Assembly (NCBI GenBank): GCA_022573715.1
Contig: JACZTL010000001.1
Location: 62,001 to 126,000 of the forward strand
Direction of reading: 5' to 3'
DNA length: 64,000 nt
Source: Bacteroidota bacterium
Lineage (GTDB): Bacteria; Bacteroidota; Ignavibacteria; Ignavibacteriales; Ignavibacteriaceae
Shown: positions 19,411 to 31,047 of the stretch, piece by piece
Layout of the letters: every line of letters begins with the position of its first letter
Position numbering within the stretch: the first letter of the stretch is position 1
Position numbers and translations under genes: made by a program
Notes under the pieces: generated by a model
What the model was told of the DNA's origin: nothing
The model's input: the letters and a program-made list of their open reading frames with translations, nothing else
Database searches by the model: none

Positions 19411-22389
19411 ATGAGTAAAATAAAAAAACGGCAGATTGAAGAAGTCTTTGCCGACCGCATTAAAATATTTCAAAAATTAATGCGTATAAAAATAAGGGAG
19501 ATACTTCTTGTTTCAAGCATTTATGATAACTATATTTTTGAAGAAGACGGTAGATTATACGAACTTATCAGGCAAGAATACCAAGATCTTAATTTAAGTC
19601 AATCCCCGGAAATTACTCACATTACTACAGGTAAAGAAGCAATCGAACTTGCTATAAATCAAGATACCTTTGATCTTATAATTACAACACTTCATGTTGA
19701 AGATATGCATGTAATACAGTTTGCTCACATGGTTAGGAAAGCGGGAATTGATATTCCAATAATTCTACTTGCTTATGATAACCAGGAAAGACGTGAGTTA
19801 GTGACAAATTATGATACATCGATTTTAGAAAGAATTTTTATTTGGCAGGGTGATTATCATTTGCTCATTGGAATAATTAAATATATTGAAGACAAGCTTA
19901 ATGTTGAACATGACACTTTCTCAGCTGGTGTCCAGTCAATAATTTTAATTGAAGACAATGTAAAATTTTATTCGTCATATTTGCCATTAATTTATACCGA
20001 AATTTTTAAACAATCGCAAAGATTAATTTCTGAAGGAATAAACCTTACTCATAAATTTTTGAGAATGAGAGCACGCCCCAAAATTTTATTATGTACAACT
20101 TATGAAGAGGCGGAAAGCTATTTTGAAAAATATAAAGAATTTATACTTGGTGTAATTACAGATATTAATTTCAAGCATAACGGAGTGAGAGACCCGGAAG
20201 CAGGATTAAAATTCACAAAGTATGTAAAATCATATCAAAAAGATATACCGATTTTACTACAGTCAGGTAATTTAGACTTTAAAGAAAGAGCAAATGAAGT
20301 AGGTGCTTCTTTTTTATATAAAGATTCACCCCGTCTCTTGCATAATTTAAGAAAATTTATGCTTAATAACTTTGGCTTTGGGGATTTCATATTTGAAATG
20401 AAAGACGGTACGGAAATAGCGAGAGCAAATAATCTTAAATCATTGGAAGAAAAAATTAGAACAATACCGGATGAATGCTTACTTCATCATGGTGAGGGTA
20501 ATCATTACTCAAAATGGTTAAAAGCAAGGACAGAATTCTATTTAGCACATAAATTAAGACCCATAAAAATATCTGACTTTAATGATGTCTCTGACTTACG
20601 TACAAATTTATTAAAAGCATTAAAGAATTACCTTGACTTTAGACAACAAGGCACCATAACTGATTTTGACACGGAAACTTTTGATCCAAAATATAGTTTT
20701 TCCAGAATAGGCGGCGGTCTTTTAGGGGGTAAAGCAAGGGGGTTGGGTTTTATTAATTCTCTTATTTACAACTACGGATTTAAAAATAAATTTAAAGATA
20801 TAGAAATTACAGTACCTTCTGCAATTGTTTTAGCAACAGATATTTTTGATCAATTTATGGAAATGAATCAATTAGAGAATTTTGCTATAAACGAGACTGA
20901 TGATATAAAGATAGCTAAAAAATTTATTAATGCAGAATATTTTCCATTAGATGTTACCGAAAAACTTATGTTATATCTGCAAATGGTTAAAGTACCGTTG
21001 GCTGTTAGATCTTCAAGTTTATTGGAAGACTCACAATTTCAGCCGTTTGCTGGTGTTTACCAAACCTATATGACTTCAAACAGTAGTAATGATCTGGAAA
21101 CAAGATTAAACGAATTGTTAAATGCAATAAAAGCTGTATATGCATCAACATACTTTAAAAAAGCAAAAGATTATCTTGAAGCAACGTCGTATAGATTAGA
21201 AGAAGAAAAAATGGCTGTTATTATTCAAAGACTTGTTGGGCAACAACATGAAGAAAGATTTTATCCTAATTTATCAGGTGTTGCAAAATCATATAACTTT
21301 TACCCCATTTCTCCTCAAAATTCTTCGGACGGTATAGCACAAGTTGCATTAGGTTTGGGCAAAACTGTTGTTGAAGGTGGAAACTCTGTAAGATTTTGTC
21401 CTAAGTATCCAAAACATCTCCTTCAATTTTATTCGGCAATTGAAACATTAAAGAATGCACAAAAAGAATTTTATGCTTTAGATACAAAATCAAAAAGTAA
21501 TTACTTTCAAAATGCAAATGAGGATCCACTATTAAAAAAATATGAACTAGATACAGCAGAAAGAGACGGAACTTTGTACAATGTTGGTTCAACATATTCT
21601 CCCGAAAATAATGTTGTTTATGATGGAATTTCAAGAAGAGGAATTAGGGTAGTTACACTTGCACCAATATTAAAGCATAACACTTTTCCACTTGATAAAA
21701 TTATTGATGCAATACTTGATTTAGGTTCCTGGGGAATGGGTTCACCAATTGAAATTGAATTTGCGGTAAACTTTGATGCGCCAAAAGGGAAACTGAAAGA
21801 ATTTTCGATGCTTCAAATGCGACCCTTAGTTGTTAACAGCGAACAGGAACAGGTTGCTATTTCAAATATTAAAGAAGAAGATATTATTTGCAGAAGTTCT
21901 CAAGTATTGGGCAACGGTTTAAATGATAATATATATGATATCATTTTTATCGATAAAAATAAATTTGAACGCAGTAACAGTAGAAAAGTAGCATTAGAAA
22001 TTAATGATTTTAATAAAAAGTTATTGAAAAAGAACAGGCCATACTTACTAATTGGAATGGGAAGATGGGGTACATTAGATCCATGGTTGGGAATACCTGT
22101 AACCTGGGATCAAATATCCGGTGTGGGTACTATTGTTGAGTCAATATTTAAAGATTTAAGTGTAACTCCTTCACAAGGAACACATTTTTTTCATAATCTT
22201 ACTTCAAACAGAATTGGCTATTTCACTATTAATTCTTTTACTAAATTGGGTACAATTAATTGGGAATGGCTCTACAAACAGAAGCCTGTAGAAGAAAAAT
22301 TGTTTACAAAACATTTGCAATTTGAAAAACCCCTGCTTATTAAAATTAATGGTCAGCAAAACTACGGGGTTATTTTGAAGCCATGTTGA
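19411..22389 (+). CDS. Two-receiver PPDK_N (PEP/pyruvate-binding ATP-grasp) protein, copy 1
   Basis: 992 residues, cytoplasmic. Residues 28-165 form a receiver-like domain whose phosphoacceptor position is replaced (DLIITTLHVEDM), so it is likely a pseudo-receiver. Residues 176-315 form a second receiver with an intact acidic pair (Glu181-Asp182), acceptor Asp251 (GVITDINF), Ser285 and Lys304. From about 430 comes a PPDK_N/PEP-synthase ATP-grasp domain: GGGLLGGKARG (434-444) and PLAVRSSSLLEDSQ (529-542). The C-terminal part carries a GRWGTLDPWLGIP block rather than the phosphohistidine and PEP-binding barrel domains. It is therefore not a complete PEP synthase or PPDK; a regulatory or phosphotransfer role is inferred. 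No evident Shine-Dalgarno. Confidence 0.85.
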   Translation: MSKIKKRQIEEVFADRIKIFQKLMRIKIREILLVSSIYDNYIFEEDGRLYELIRQEYQDLNLSQSPEITHITTGKEAIELAINQDTFDLIITTLHVEDMHVIQFAHMVRKAGIDIPIILLAYDNQERRELVTNYDTSILERIFIWQGDYHLLIGIIKYIEDKLNVEHDTFSAGVQSIILIEDNVKFYSSYLPLIYTEIFKQSQRLISEGINLTHKFLRMRARPKILLCTTYEEAESYFEKYKEFILGVITDINFKHNGVRDPEAGLKFTKYVKSYQKDIPILLQSGNLDFKERANEVGASFLYKDSPRLLHNLRKFMLNNFGFGDFIFEMKDGTEIARANNLKSLEEKIRTIPDECLLHHGEGNHYSKWLKARTEFYLAHKLRPIKISDFNDVSDLRTNLLKALKNYLDFRQQGTITDFDTETFDPKYSFSRIGGGLLGGKARGLGFINSLIYNYGFKNKFKDIEITVPSAIVLATDIFDQFMEMNQLENFAINETDDIKIAKKFINAEYFPLDVTEKLMLYLQMVKVPLAVRSSSLLEDSQFQPFAGVYQTYMTSNSSNDLETRLNELLNAIKAVYASTYFKKAKDYLEATSYRLEEEKMAVIIQRLVGQQHEERFYPNLSGVAKSYNFYPISPQNSSDGIAQVALGLGKTVVEGGNSVRFCPKYPKHLLQFYSAIETLKNAQKEFYALDTKSKSNYFQNANEDPLLKKYELDTAERDGTLYNVGSTYSPENNVVYDGISRRGIRVVTLAPILKHNTFPLDKIIDAILDLGSWGMGSPIEIEFAVNFDAPKGKLKEFSMLQMRPLVVNSEQEQVAISNIKEEDIICRSSQVLGNGLNDNIYDIIFIDKNKFERSNSRKVALEINDFNKKLLKKNRPYLLIGMGRWGTLDPWLGIPVTWDQISGVGTIVESIFKDLSVTPSQGTHFFHNLTSNRIGYFTINSFTKLGTINWEWLYKQKPVEEKLFTKHLQFEKPLLIKINGQQNYGVILKPC

Positions 22390-22493
22390 TAATACATATT
22401 TTTAAATTATTCTTTTTATTTAATTAAAGGAAAACATCCTTAAAATATGTATTTAATATTAATACATCTCCTTTTTATAAAATCTAATCTTAA

Positions 22494-23876
<1,383 letters not shown>

Positions 23877-23911
23877 TAGTAAATTAAACGAACATAAGAA
23901 TTAATTGATTA

Positions 23912-23949
23912 ACGAAATTTTGCTTTAATGCAAAACTTCGTTTTTTTTT
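23912..23949 (+). terminator. Strong rho-independent terminator after gdhA-2
   Basis: ACGAAATTTTGC (23912-23923) pairs with GCAAAACTTCGT (23930-23941) with one mismatch around a short loop, followed by nine T. It uncouples gdhA-2 from the downstream ATP-grasp gene, whereas copy 1 of the module has no such hairpin. Confidence 0.88.
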
Positions 23950-24027
23950 ATTATCCCTTTATATTTAACTAAATTATAATTACGTTAAATTTATATGTTT
24001 AAATACTTGAACGATATATAATTTTAT

Positions 24028-27000
24028 ATGAATGATTTAGAAGAAAAAAACATACATTCTTTTGATGATTTTTGGGTAGAACAAGTTTACGGAAACAGGA
24101 TCCAGGATTTTCAGAATCTAATGCGTTTACGTATTAGGGATATTTTACTGGTATCAAGTTTGTATGACTTGTATTTGTTTGAAGAGGATGGAAGATTGTA
24201 TGAACTTATTAGAAATGAATACCAAGATTTAAGTCTTAGTCAATCACCTGAGTTAACAAGAGTATCAAGTGGGAAAGAAGCATTACAACTTGCAAGCCAG
24301 GAAAGACGCTTTGACCTTATAATAACTACTCTTCACATTGAAGATATGAACCCCATTTATTTTGCAAAACTTGTGAAAGAATCTTCTCTAGATATACCGG
24401 TTGTACTTTTAGCACATGATAACAAGGAATTAAAGTATTTACTAATTAATAAAGATATTGATGTTTTTGACCAAATTTTTATTTGGCAGGGTGATTTTAG
24501 AATAATGATAGGCATTGTTAAATATCTTGAAGATAAATTAAATCTTGACCACGACTGCAGAAGTGTGGGCGTACAAATTATAATTATTATTGAAGATGAC
24601 ATAAAACAGTATTCTTCTTTTCTTCCTTTCATTTATAATGAGATACATAATCAATCTCAAAAATTAATATCTGAAGGAATAAATCTTACTCACAAATTTT
24701 TAAGAATGCGTGCGCGTCCAAAAATTATTCTTTGCACAAATTATGAAGAAGCTTGGGAATACTATAAGAAATATCAAAATTTAGTTTTGGGTGTAATATC
24801 AGATATAGAATTTCCACATAATGGAAAAGATGACCCGATTGCAGGCATTAAAATAGCAGAAAACATTAAAAAATCACACTCTGATATCCCTGTATTATTG
24901 CTTTCCGAAAATGATAAGTACAAATCAAAAGCAGAAGAGATCGGAGCTTCGTTTCTCTTAAAAACATCTCCGCACCTTTTTGAGAAAGTAAGAAAATTCA
25001 TAAATAATAATTTGGGTTTCGGCGATTTCATCTTTACAAACAAAGACGGTAAAAAAATTGCCAAAGCATCTAATCTTAGAGAGTTAGAACAACAATTAAA
25101 AGTTATCCCTGTCGAATCAATAAAATTTCATGCTGAAAAAAATCATTTTTCAAATTGGCTAAAAGCAAGAACTGAATTTTATTTAGCACATCAATTACGA
25201 CGAAGAAAAGTTTCTGATTTTGCTTCCTTGGAAGAATTAAGAAATACTTTAATTCAATCTCTAAGAACATACAGAAAACAAAGTCAACGCGGAATAATAA
25301 CCGATTTTAAAAAAGAATCTTTTGACCCGCAATCAAGCTTTGCAAGAATAGGAGGGGGGTCTCTTGGAGGTAAAGCAAGAGGATTGGGATTTTTAAATTG
25401 GATTATTAACAATAATAATCTTAGAGAACAATTTGAAAACATTAATATTTATGTTCCTCCGGCGGTAGTTTTAACAACAGAAGTTTTTGATTTATTTATT
25501 GAAGAAAATCACCTCAGTGATTTTCTTCAAAGTAGTGAAGATGATATTGAAATTTTCAATAAATTTATAAATACAAAGAAATTCCCAAGAAAAATAAAGC
25601 ACCAACTCGAAGATTTTCTTGAATTAATGAAAACACCTTTGGCTGTTCGTTCTTCCAGTTTGTTAGAGGATTCACAATACCATCCTTTTGCAGGTGTTTA
25701 TAAAACGTATATGATACCTAACAACCATCCTAATCCGAGAATAAGGCTTGAAGAACTTATACTTACTATTAAAAAAGTTTATGCCTCAACATACTCAAAA
25801 GCTGCAAGGGATTATATCAATCTTACTTCCTATCGATTGGAAGAAGAAAAAATGGCTGTGATTATCCAAAAAATGATTGGAAAAAATTATAATAATAAAT
25901 TTTATCCGGATTTCGCGGGTGTAGCAAAATCACATAATTTTTACCCTTTACCTCCTCAAAAACAGACAGATGGTATTGTTTCGGTGGCACTTGGTCTTGG
26001 CAAAACGGTTGTTGAAGGAGGTAATACAGTAAGATTTTGTCCGAAATATCCAACAGATCTGATACTATTTTATTCAATTACGGATTCATTAAATAATAGT
26101 CAAAGAGATTTTTATGCTCTTCCTATGGACAAAATTCCGGAAGAAGAATTTAGAAAGGTAGATGAGATATTAAAAAAATATAAAATTGACGAAGCAGAAA
26201 AAGATGGAACATTAAACTTAATAGCCTCTACTTATTCAGCAGAAAATGATATGATTACTGATGGTCTTTCAAGAAGTGGTCCACGTGTAATCACTTTTGC
26301 ACCAATACTTAAGCATGGATATTTCCCTTTAACGAATATAATGAAGCTTTTATTAGAACTCGGTTCATGGGGAATGGGTACGCCGATAGAATTAGAGTTT
26401 GCAGTTAATATGTCCTCAAGCAAAAAAGAATTTGGATTACTACAAATGAGACCATTTGTTCTTAACTATGATGAAGATGAACTTAATGTTGACGAATTTT
26501 CTAACGAAGATCTTATCTGTTATTCAGAAAAAGTTATGGGCAACGGGTTGATTAATGATGTGTTTGATATTGTATTAGTTGATTTTAATATATTTGAAAG
26601 AACTAATAGCCGAGAAGTTGCCGACGAAGTTACATATTTCAATTCAAAATTAGTAGCAGATAAAAGACCTTATCTGCTTATCGGGGTTGGAAGATGGGGT
26701 ACAAAGGACCCATGGCTTGGTATACCCGTTAACTGGGAACAAATTGCTGGAGCCCGGGCAATTATTGAATCAAGTTTTAAAGATATTTCTGTTGAGCCCT
26801 CTCAAGGTTCTCATTTCTTTCATAATATCATTTCATTCTCAATTGCCTATTTAAGTATTGACCTATACAAACAAAACGGATTATTGGATTGGGAATGGCT
26901 TCTTAACCAACATGCAGAAGAAAAGAAAAATTACACAAGACTTCTCAACTTTGAAAATCCTATTATTATTAAAATGAACGGAAAGAAAAATAAAGGGATT

Positions 27001-27036
27001 GTCATTAAACCCGGCATTTCTTATGATAATAATTAA
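24028..27036 (+). CDS. Two-receiver PPDK_N (PEP/pyruvate-binding ATP-grasp) protein, copy 2
   Basis: 1002 residues, collinear with the copy at 19411-22389 over its whole length. The first receiver again lacks the phosphoacceptor (DLIITTLHIEDM). The second keeps IEDD, the acceptor Asp in GVISDIEF, a Ser in LLLSEN and Lys in FLLKTSP. The ATP-grasp part has GGGSLGGKARG and PLAVRSSSLLEDSQ, and the C-terminal block reads GRWGTKDPWLGIPVNW. An N-terminal extension of about 12 residues distinguishes it. No Shine-Dalgarno is visible before the ATG. A promoter is needed between the gdhA-2 terminator and this start (78 nt), or read-through. Confidence 0.85.
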   Translation: MNDLEEKNIHSFDDFWVEQVYGNRIQDFQNLMRLRIRDILLVSSLYDLYLFEEDGRLYELIRNEYQDLSLSQSPELTRVSSGKEALQLASQERRFDLIITTLHIEDMNPIYFAKLVKESSLDIPVVLLAHDNKELKYLLINKDIDVFDQIFIWQGDFRIMIGIVKYLEDKLNLDHDCRSVGVQIIIIIEDDIKQYSSFLPFIYNEIHNQSQKLISEGINLTHKFLRMRARPKIILCTNYEEAWEYYKKYQNLVLGVISDIEFPHNGKDDPIAGIKIAENIKKSHSDIPVLLLSENDKYKSKAEEIGASFLLKTSPHLFEKVRKFINNNLGFGDFIFTNKDGKKIAKASNLRELEQQLKVIPVESIKFHAEKNHFSNWLKARTEFYLAHQLRRRKVSDFASLEELRNTLIQSLRTYRKQSQRGIITDFKKESFDPQSSFARIGGGSLGGKARGLGFLNWIINNNNLREQFENINIYVPPAVVLTTEVFDLFIEENHLSDFLQSSEDDIEIFNKFINTKKFPRKIKHQLEDFLELMKTPLAVRSSSLLEDSQYHPFAGVYKTYMIPNNHPNPRIRLEELILTIKKVYASTYSKAARDYINLTSYRLEEEKMAVIIQKMIGKNYNNKFYPDFAGVAKSHNFYPLPPQKQTDGIVSVALGLGKTVVEGGNTVRFCPKYPTDLILFYSITDSLNNSQRDFYALPMDKIPEEEFRKVDEILKKYKIDEAEKDGTLNLIASTYSAENDMITDGLSRSGPRVITFAPILKHGYFPLTNIMKLLLELGSWGMGTPIELEFAVNMSSSKKEFGLLQMRPFVLNYDEDELNVDEFSNEDLICYSEKVMGNGLINDVFDIVLVDFNIFERTNSREVADEVTYFNSKLVADKRPYLLIGVGRWGTKDPWLGIPVNWEQIAGARAIIESSFKDISVEPSQGSHFFHNIISFSIAYLSIDLYKQNGLLDWEWLLNQHAEEKKNYTRLLNFENPIIIKMNGKKNKGIVIKPGISYDNN

Positions 27037-27132
27037 TTCTATAAATTTTAATTCTGTCCTTTATACGACATAATTAAGATGTGTATAAAATTATTTTAAA
27101 TCAGTATTTCTTTTAAAAAAATTTTATTCAAT

Positions 27133-28272
27133 ATGAAAAATAAAAATATATCAAAATTCAATTTTGCCTTATTGCTTTTTATTTTCCTAGCATCAAACTT
27201 TATAGTGGGGCAGGATAATTTAGATGTTTTTAAAAAAGTATCTTCAGATTGGAAAACAGATTTTAGTAAACATAGTGTTGATTTTAGTGAACTTATGGGC
27301 GGTGGTCCACCGAGAGACGGTATAACGGCAGTTGATGATCCTCAATTTGTTTCTATTAAAGAAGCAAAAGACTGGCTTGGATTTGAAAACCCCGTTGTTT
27401 CTTTGGAAGTTGACGGAGTTGCAAAAGCATATCCTTTGGAAATTTTAATATGGCATGAAATTATTAACGACAGAATTGGTAAAACTCCTGTATCAATAAG
27501 CTTCTGCCCGCTATGTTATAGTTCCAGCACTTTTAAGAGAATTGTTAAAGGGAAAGAAACTACTTTTGGTACTTCAGGTTTACTAAGGAATTCCAACCTT
27601 GTTATGTATGACAGATTAACCGAAAGCTTGTGGCAGGAATTTACAGGTGAAGCTATTATAGGAGAAATGACAGGAACAAAGCTAAAATATTTTCCTTCTC
27701 AAATCATCTCTTTTGAGCAGTTTGAAAAGACTTATCCAAACGGGATTGTACTATCAAGAGAAACCGGATTCAACATGTCTTACGGACAAAATCCTTATGT
27801 AGGTTATGATAATATCAATACAAAACCATTTTTATACAGAGGAGAAATAGACGAAAGATTACCACCAAACGAAAAAATTATTGCTATTGAATTCGAAGAT
27901 ATCTACAAAGCTTACCCATATTCAATAACACAAAGAAAAAATGTTATAAATGATGTTGTTAATGGAAAACCTGTTTTGATTTTACATGTAATCGGTGCAG
28001 TATCTGCTCTTGATTCTAGAAATATTAATAAATCGAGAAATGTGGGCTCTACAGGTGCATTCAGTAGAATTGTAAATGGCAAAATATTAACTTTTAAGTA
28101 TAATAATTTAAAAGTAATAGATGATCAAACTAATTCCGTATGGAGTATTACAGGGAAAGCCATTGATGGAAAATTAAAAGGAACCCAACTTAAACGTATT
28201 TTACACGGAGATTATTTTTCTTTTGCTTGGTTTGTTTTTAGACCTGATACGAAATTATATAAGGCTAATTGA
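27133..28272 (+). CDS. DUF3179-domain exported protein
   Basis: 379 residues with a signal peptide (1-28, ending FIVGQ), so periplasmic or secreted. It has the DUF3179 core: LEVDGVAKAYPLEILIWHEI, SFCPLCYSSSTFKR with the paired cysteines, and GTSGLLRNSNLVMYDR. A second half repeats similar elements (IAIEFEDIYKAYPYS). The function of the family is not established; the CPLC cysteines could bind metal or be redox active. It is convergent with the nitroreductase gene, the stops being 2 nt apart. Confidence 0.88.
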   Translation: MKNKNISKFNFALLLFIFLASNFIVGQDNLDVFKKVSSDWKTDFSKHSVDFSELMGGGPPRDGITAVDDPQFVSIKEAKDWLGFENPVVSLEVDGVAKAYPLEILIWHEIINDRIGKTPVSISFCPLCYSSSTFKRIVKGKETTFGTSGLLRNSNLVMYDRLTESLWQEFTGEAIIGEMTGTKLKYFPSQIISFEQFEKTYPNGIVLSRETGFNMSYGQNPYVGYDNINTKPFLYRGEIDERLPPNEKIIAIEFEDIYKAYPYSITQRKNVINDVVNGKPVLILHVIGAVSALDSRNINKSRNVGSTGAFSRIVNGKILTFKYNNLKVIDDQTNSVWSITGKAIDGKLKGTQLKRILHGDYFSFAWFVFRPDTKLYKAN

Positions 28273-28274
28273 TT

Positions 28275-28946
28275 CTATTCGATGAAGTCAGCTATTTCAT
28301 TCAACGGTTTTTTACGAATGTTCGGTACTTCAGCATTTTCCGAAGGGTAACCCAATACTAAAAGCAGAAACGGTCTTTCATATTCAGGACGATTTAAAAT
28401 TTTATTTAAAAAACCCATTGGACTGGGTGTGTGTGTAAGGGTTGCCAATCCAGCATTATGAAGAGCAGCAATTAAAAAACCAGTAGCTATTCCAACAGAC
28501 TCCTGCGCATAATATTGTTTAACTTTTTTCCCGTTTGGAAGGATATCAATTTTTTTTGAAAATATTGCAATGAGACAGGGTGCTTCTTCTAAATAATCTT
28601 TATGCTCATCTGTACCTAACGGTTCAAGTGCTTCAAGCCATTCTTTTGTTGCCCTTGTTGTATAAAATATTTTTTCCTTTTTCTCGGCTTCAATCCTAAT
28701 TTCTTTTTTAATAGTTTTATTTGTAATTACAACAAAACTCCATGGCTGCATATTAGCACCATTAGGTGCTGTACCTGCAGCAAGTAAACAATTTTTAATA
28801 ACATCAATAGGTATCTTTTTATTTGAAAAATGTCTGATTGTTCTTCTTTTTTTTATTTTATCATAAAATTCCTTTGACCGCTTCAGCATTTCTTTTTCAT
28901 TCAGCAGTTCAAAATCAGTATACGGAATAAATTTTGGATTAGTCAT
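28275..28946 (-). CDS. Nitroreductase family FMN oxidoreductase
   Basis: 223 residues with the nitroreductase fold: KKRRTIRHFSNKKIP supplies the FMN phosphate-binding arginines (about 32-46), followed by AAGTAPNGANMQPWSFVVI and a C-terminal LLLVLGYPSENAEVP. Members reduce quinones, nitro groups or halogenated substrates with NAD(P)H; some BluB/iodotyrosine-deiodinase-like relatives share this layout. The substrate is unknown. Cytoplasmic, starting at an ATG 16 nt after the permease stop, so it is probably the last gene of that transcript. Confidence 0.88.
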   Translation of the reverse strand: MTNPKFIPYTDFELLNEKEMLKRSKEFYDKIKKRRTIRHFSNKKIPIDVIKNCLLAAGTAPNGANMQPWSFVVITNKTIKKEIRIEAEKKEKIFYTTRATKEWLEALEPLGTDEHKDYLEEAPCLIAIFSKKIDILPNGKKVKQYYAQESVGIATGFLIAALHNAGLATLTHTPSPMGFLNKILNRPEYERPFLLLVLGYPSENAEVPNIRKKPLNEIADFIE

Positions 28947-28962
28947 GGTGTTTTATTTAATT

Positions 28963-31029
28963 TTATTTAACTGAAAACTTTTCTTTAAGTTTTTTCATTC
29001 CCCCTTGATCTCCAATAATAGTAAGCCTATCTCCCCTTTTAATGATAGTGTTACCTCTAGGAATTATTATTTGGTCATCTCGCCTCAGCCAGATTACCAA
29101 ACAACCTTCCTGAATATTCAATTCACTTATTTGTTGTTCAATGATGTTTTCAGTATTTCCATCCTTTCCAATTTCCAAGAGCATATACCTATCTTCGTTT
29201 AATATAGCTTCTTTTATTTCGTGATCATCTTTAGCCATATTCCAATCAATAATAAAGCTGTCCTGGTCAACTCTACCGGCAATTTGTGCCAATATTCTTA
29301 AATGCAGTGCAGGGTCACTTTCCGGGCTTACAAGGAAAAATACTGCAGTTACTATTTTATCTTCTTCTTTAAAATCAGTGAGTGGATTTTTTAATTTTAT
29401 ATGCACACCTTGGATACATCTTACAAGTACCATTTCTGTTCTTTTAAACCATTTTAAACGAAGATGAGGTAGAGCTATTCCATGCGTTACCGGTGTTGCT
29501 CCTATTCTGGTCCCTTCCAAAAATAATTCAGTGATTTCTTCCGCAGAATGATTTACAAACTTGCAAAACCATTGAGAGGCTATCTTAACAACTTCTTCAA
29601 ATTCTGCCTTTTGTTTTAAATCAATCACGTGACTTCTGGCAACAATTTGATCAAAAGGATCTTCGGCTCGTAGACCTTTTTCTTTCAATATCCCTCGTAA
29701 TTCAGTATCTAGTCCTGTATATCGTGCTTTACCGAGACGTTCAAAAATATGATAAATAGCACCGTTTCGGATAACTTTATCTTTAGCATAAAACCAGTAC
29801 CAAAAAGTACCGAGAATAACAAAACTTAAGGTAAAGATAATAGGCAGCAAACCCATTAAAATTATTAAAGCCAAAGATGCAAACATACCAAAAAATTGTA
29901 AATATGGATAAAAAGGTGATCTAAAACCCGGATCATATGAATCAATTTTACTTTCTCTCATAATTATAACTGACAAGCAGACTAAGGCGAATATTAGCAA
30001 CTGAAAGGCACTGGCTAATTTTGCAATTTTAGTCGGGTCAAATATTATAAGAAAGGTTATTATAACAATAACGGTTAATATAATTGAGGCTACTGGTGTG
30101 CCGTGTTTGCTGATTTTATTAAAAAACTGTGGAAAAATTTTATCACGGCTCATTGCAAGTGGATACCTTGAGGCACTTAAAGTTCCGCCATTTGCAACTG
30201 ATACAAAAGCAAGTAAAGCAGCAATTGAAACCAATATAGTTCCACTTCTACCAAAAAATCTTTCAGCAGCAGAAGCAGCAGGGGTTAAATCTCCTGCTAG
30301 TTTTTCAATAGGTAAAACACCTACCATAACAATAGTTCCAAGTGTGTAGATAATAAATGCAGTCCCCAATGAAAGAAAAATTCCAAGAGGTAAATTTCTC
30401 TCAGGGTTTTGAACTTCTTCCGATAAACTGGCAACATTAGTAATACCTACATAACTTATATAAACAAGTCCCGAAGTAGCAAGTATTGGAGAAAAACCTG
30501 TCTCAAAAATACTCTTAAAATGAATTTTATTTATTTCAGGAAAACCGATGGTGATAAAACATATTAGTATCAGTAGTAGTCCAGCTACCAGAAAAATTTG
30601 AAGCCTGCCGCTCTTTTTTGTACCATAAATATTTATTACGCCAATTAATAGAGCAAAACTAACTGCTAACGGAACAATCGGAAGTTTGGGAAAAAATATT
30701 TCTATGTATGCACCCATACCAATTAACGCAAAAGAGACTTTGAGAATTAATGCCATCCATGTACCTATTCCACCTATAGTACCTGCTAATGGACCTAAGG
30801 CTCTATCAATAAAATAATAAACACCTCCTGCACGGGGCATAGCAGTGGCAAGTTCTACAATGCTGAACATTGGAGGAATGATTACTATTGCAGCAATTAT
30901 ATATGCAAAAATCATTGCAGGACCGGCTTGTGTTGCTGCAAGACCGGGTAATAAGAAAAATCCGGCACTTAAAGTTGTACCGGTTGATATTGCATATACA
31001 TCTATTAATTTTAATTGTTTTTTAAGCAT
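28963..31029 (-). CDS. APC-family amino acid permease with C-terminal EIIA and TrkA-C (RCK-C) domains
   Basis: 688 residues. Residues 1-420 form a 12-helix APC transporter with the TTLSAGFFLLPG first-helix motif. Residues about 440-600 resemble a PTS EIIA domain of the fructose/nitrogen type, with THGIALPHLRL containing the candidate phosphorylatable His. The last 70 residues match a TrkA-C ligand-binding domain (CLVIWLRRDDQIIIPRG...RGDRLTIIGD). This suggests amino-acid uptake gated by phosphorylation state or a nucleotide-like ligand. It is head of a run of minus-strand genes with the nitroreductase. The transported amino acid cannot be read from the sequence. Confidence 0.85.
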   Translation of the reverse strand: MLKKQLKLIDVYAISTGTTLSAGFFLLPGLAATQAGPAMIFAYIIAAIVIIPPMFSIVELATAMPRAGGVYYFIDRALGPLAGTIGGIGTWMALILKVSFALIGMGAYIEIFFPKLPIVPLAVSFALLIGVINIYGTKKSGRLQIFLVAGLLLILICFITIGFPEINKIHFKSIFETGFSPILATSGLVYISYVGITNVASLSEEVQNPERNLPLGIFLSLGTAFIIYTLGTIVMVGVLPIEKLAGDLTPAASAAERFFGRSGTILVSIAALLAFVSVANGGTLSASRYPLAMSRDKIFPQFFNKISKHGTPVASIILTVIVIITFLIIFDPTKIAKLASAFQLLIFALVCLSVIIMRESKIDSYDPGFRSPFYPYLQFFGMFASLALIILMGLLPIIFTLSFVILGTFWYWFYAKDKVIRNGAIYHIFERLGKARYTGLDTELRGILKEKGLRAEDPFDQIVARSHVIDLKQKAEFEEVVKIASQWFCKFVNHSAEEITELFLEGTRIGATPVTHGIALPHLRLKWFKRTEMVLVRCIQGVHIKLKNPLTDFKEEDKIVTAVFFLVSPESDPALHLRILAQIAGRVDQDSFIIDWNMAKDDHEIKEAILNEDRYMLLEIGKDGNTENIIEQQISELNIQEGCLVIWLRRDDQIIIPRGNTIIKRGDRLTIIGDQGGMKKLKEKFSVK

Positions 31030-31047
31030 ATAAATCTTTTAATATAT

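Noticed and set aside
30098-30349. Plus-strand open frames inside the permease, PhoD, MFS and GlpA-like genes
   Set aside because: All lie antisense to clearly conserved genes and have low-complexity or hydrophobic shadow translations without starts of their own.
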